In this document: piece after piece, positions 6,357 through 6,797 of the stretch | Layout: each line of letters starts with the position of its first letter | Numbering within the stretch: position 1 is the stretch's first letter | From: Betaproteobacteria bacterium | GTDB taxonomy: Bacteria > Pseudomonadota > Gammaproteobacteria > Burkholderiales > SG8-39 | DNA length: 6,797 bases | Assembly: GCA_011391295.1 (NCBI GenBank) | Contig: JAABQT010000086.1 | Span: 1 to 6,797, forward strand | Direction: 5' to 3' | Notes under the pieces: generated by a model | What the model saw: the letters and a program-made list of their open reading frames with translations, nothing else | Told to the model about the DNA's origin: nothing | Databases searched by the model: none | Made by a program: the position numbers and the translations under genes

Positions 6357-6377
6357 ATCTGTGGTTCAACGTGCACA
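6345..6377. repeat. Imperfect inverted repeat in divergent intergenic region
   Basis: TGTGCATGT (6345-6353) matches the reverse complement of ACGTGCACA (6369-6377) at eight of nine positions, with a G:T wobble at the ninth and a 15-nt spacer. It lies within the 80-nt gap shared by the divergent methyltransferase and lipoprotein genes. It overlaps the -35 of the candidate minus-strand promoter and ends 4 nt before the lipoprotein's ribosome site. It could be an operator or an mRNA leader hairpin. Confidence 0.4.
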
Positions 6378-6380
6378 GAA

Positions 6381-6387
6381 AAGGTGG
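6381..6387 (+). promoter_or_regulatory. Ribosome binding site of the lipoprotein gene
   Basis: AAGGTGG lies 6 nt before ATG 6394. It decides this start over upstream in-frame codons back to 6265, which would run through the divergent methyltransferase gene and spoil the signal peptide. Confidence 0.65.
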
Positions 6388-6393
6388 CTCGCG

Positions 6394-6717
6394 ATGCGTA
6401 AACCAATTCTCATTCTTCTGCCGGCCCTTGCCGCGATTACCGCGGGCTGCGCCTTTGTCAGTCTGACCGACGCTGGCGCCGCGGTGCGCGTGGCGAGTGC
6501 CGAGGCGGTGGTGACCTGCACCAATCTCGGCCGCGTCACGGCGAGCGTGGTGCATGAAGTGGGCATCATTCCACGCCATCCCGACGCGGTGCAGGACAAC
6601 CTCAACGTCACCGCCAGGAACTCGGCCGCCGGCATGGGCGCCGACACCGTCGTGCCGGCCACCGGCGTCCAGGACGGAAAGCAGACCTTCAACGTCTATC
6701 GCTGCGCGCGGCGCTGA
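6394..6717 (+). CDS. DUF4156 (YjeI-like) small lipoprotein
   Basis: This 107-residue protein starts with a lipoprotein-type signal: Arg2-Lys3, a hydrophobic core from Ile5 to Ile15, and Thr-Ala-Gly-Cys19 as a relaxed lipobox with Thr at -3. The mature part is about 89 residues and resembles E. coli YjeI. Shared points are Ala-Gly-x-x-Val-Arg-Val near residue 27, Cys42 before Leu-Gly, an Asn/Ala segment leading to Ala-x-Met-Gly-Ala-Asp-Thr-Val (79-87), and a Val-Tyr-x-Cys ending with Cys104. Cys42 and Cys104 probably form a periplasmic disulfide. Asp at +2 is absent (Ala20), so sorting to the outer membrane is expected. The molecular role of DUF4156 proteins is unknown. The gene stands alone: divergent from the methyltransferase and followed by a hairpin and a new promoter. 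Confidence 0.8.
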   Translation: MRKPILILLPALAAITAGCAFVSLTDAGAAVRVASAEAVVTCTNLGRVTASVVHEVGIIPRHPDAVQDNLNVTARNSAAGMGADTVVPATGVQDGKQTFNVYRCARR

Positions 6718-6737
6718 GCGCCGCGGGACGGGGTTTT
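6707..6737 (+). terminator. Possible terminator overlapping the lipoprotein stop codon
   Basis: CGCGGCGC (6707-6714) and GCGCCGCG (6718-6725) form a perfect 8-bp GC stem whose 3-nt loop is the TGA stop codon itself. A TTTT run follows at 6734-6737, but 8 nt separate it from the stem, which is farther than a normal intrinsic terminator. Some termination or mRNA 3'-end protection is plausible. Confidence 0.35.
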
Positions 6738-6747
6738 GCAGGGGGGC

Positions 6748-6776
6748 TTGCCTCGGCCCCCGAGACTGTATATAAA
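6748..6776 (+). promoter_or_regulatory. Sigma70-type promoter for a gene beyond the right edge
   Basis: TTGCCT (6748-6753) and TATAAA (6771-6776, five of six to TATAAT) are separated by exactly 17 nt. The -10 lies inside the LexA box, the usual arrangement for an SOS promoter. No start codon with a clear gene is visible before the window ends. Confidence 0.6.
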
Positions 6777-6783
6777 CACAGTA
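6765..6783 (+). promoter_or_regulatory. LexA-binding site (SOS box)
   Basis: CTGT (6766-6769), eight bases (ATATAAAC), then ACAG (6778-6781), flanked by A on the left and TA on the right. This is the CTGT-N8-ACAG core used by LexA of beta- and gammaproteobacteria, with an AT-rich alternating centre as in the E. coli consensus. It covers the -10 of the promoter above, so bound LexA would block transcription to the right. The lipoprotein gene to the left points toward it and cannot be its target. Confidence 0.8.
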
Positions 6784-6797
6784 TCAAGGCAGATCTC

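Noticed and set aside
6742..6761. GGGGGC/GCCCCC 6-bp hairpin considered as the lipoprotein terminator
   Set aside because: No T-run follows it. It overlaps the -35 element of the SOS promoter and is better taken as incidental GC pairing.

Overview
This is a GC-rich window with tightly packed genes. Its protein families point to a Gram-negative proteobacterium, most likely beta- or gammaproteobacterial. The evidence is an outer-membrane beta-barrel protein ending in Phe-Arg-Trp, a YjeI-like lipoprotein, and a CTGT-N8-ACAG LexA box. No rRNA, tRNA, insertion sequence or CRISPR array is visible. The organism call is inference from these features, not from a marker gene.

Left block (+ strand, 1-2296): the last 20 codons of a DUF4266 small protein ending in Gly-Gly-Gly-Gly-Cys-Gly-Cys-Asn, then a DUF3570 predicted outer-membrane beta-barrel overlapping it by 10 nt, then an ApbE-type FAD:protein FMN transferase 46 nt later. 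They look like one operon that starts left of the window, and I infer a shared envelope or redox function. The ApbE protein has no export signal and carries Gly where the family's metal-binding Asp normally sits. This operon is the least characterised system here.

Middle block (- strand, 6313-2444, transcribed right to left): a zinc-ribbon SAM methyltransferase, a membrane Ser/Thr protein kinase with a C-terminal BON domain, and a hydroxyquinol 1,2-dioxygenase-like intradiol dioxygenase. Gaps of 28 and 41 nt suggest co-transcription, although no shared pathway is obvious. A perfect 7-bp hairpin lies between kinase and dioxygenase. The two blocks converge at 2297-2443.

Right block (+ strand, 6394-6797): a small DUF4156 (YjeI-like) lipoprotein gene divergent from the methyltransferase, then a GC hairpin over its stop codon. 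At the very edge is a sigma70-like promoter overlapped by a near-consensus LexA operator, implying that an SOS-regulated gene begins just beyond the window.
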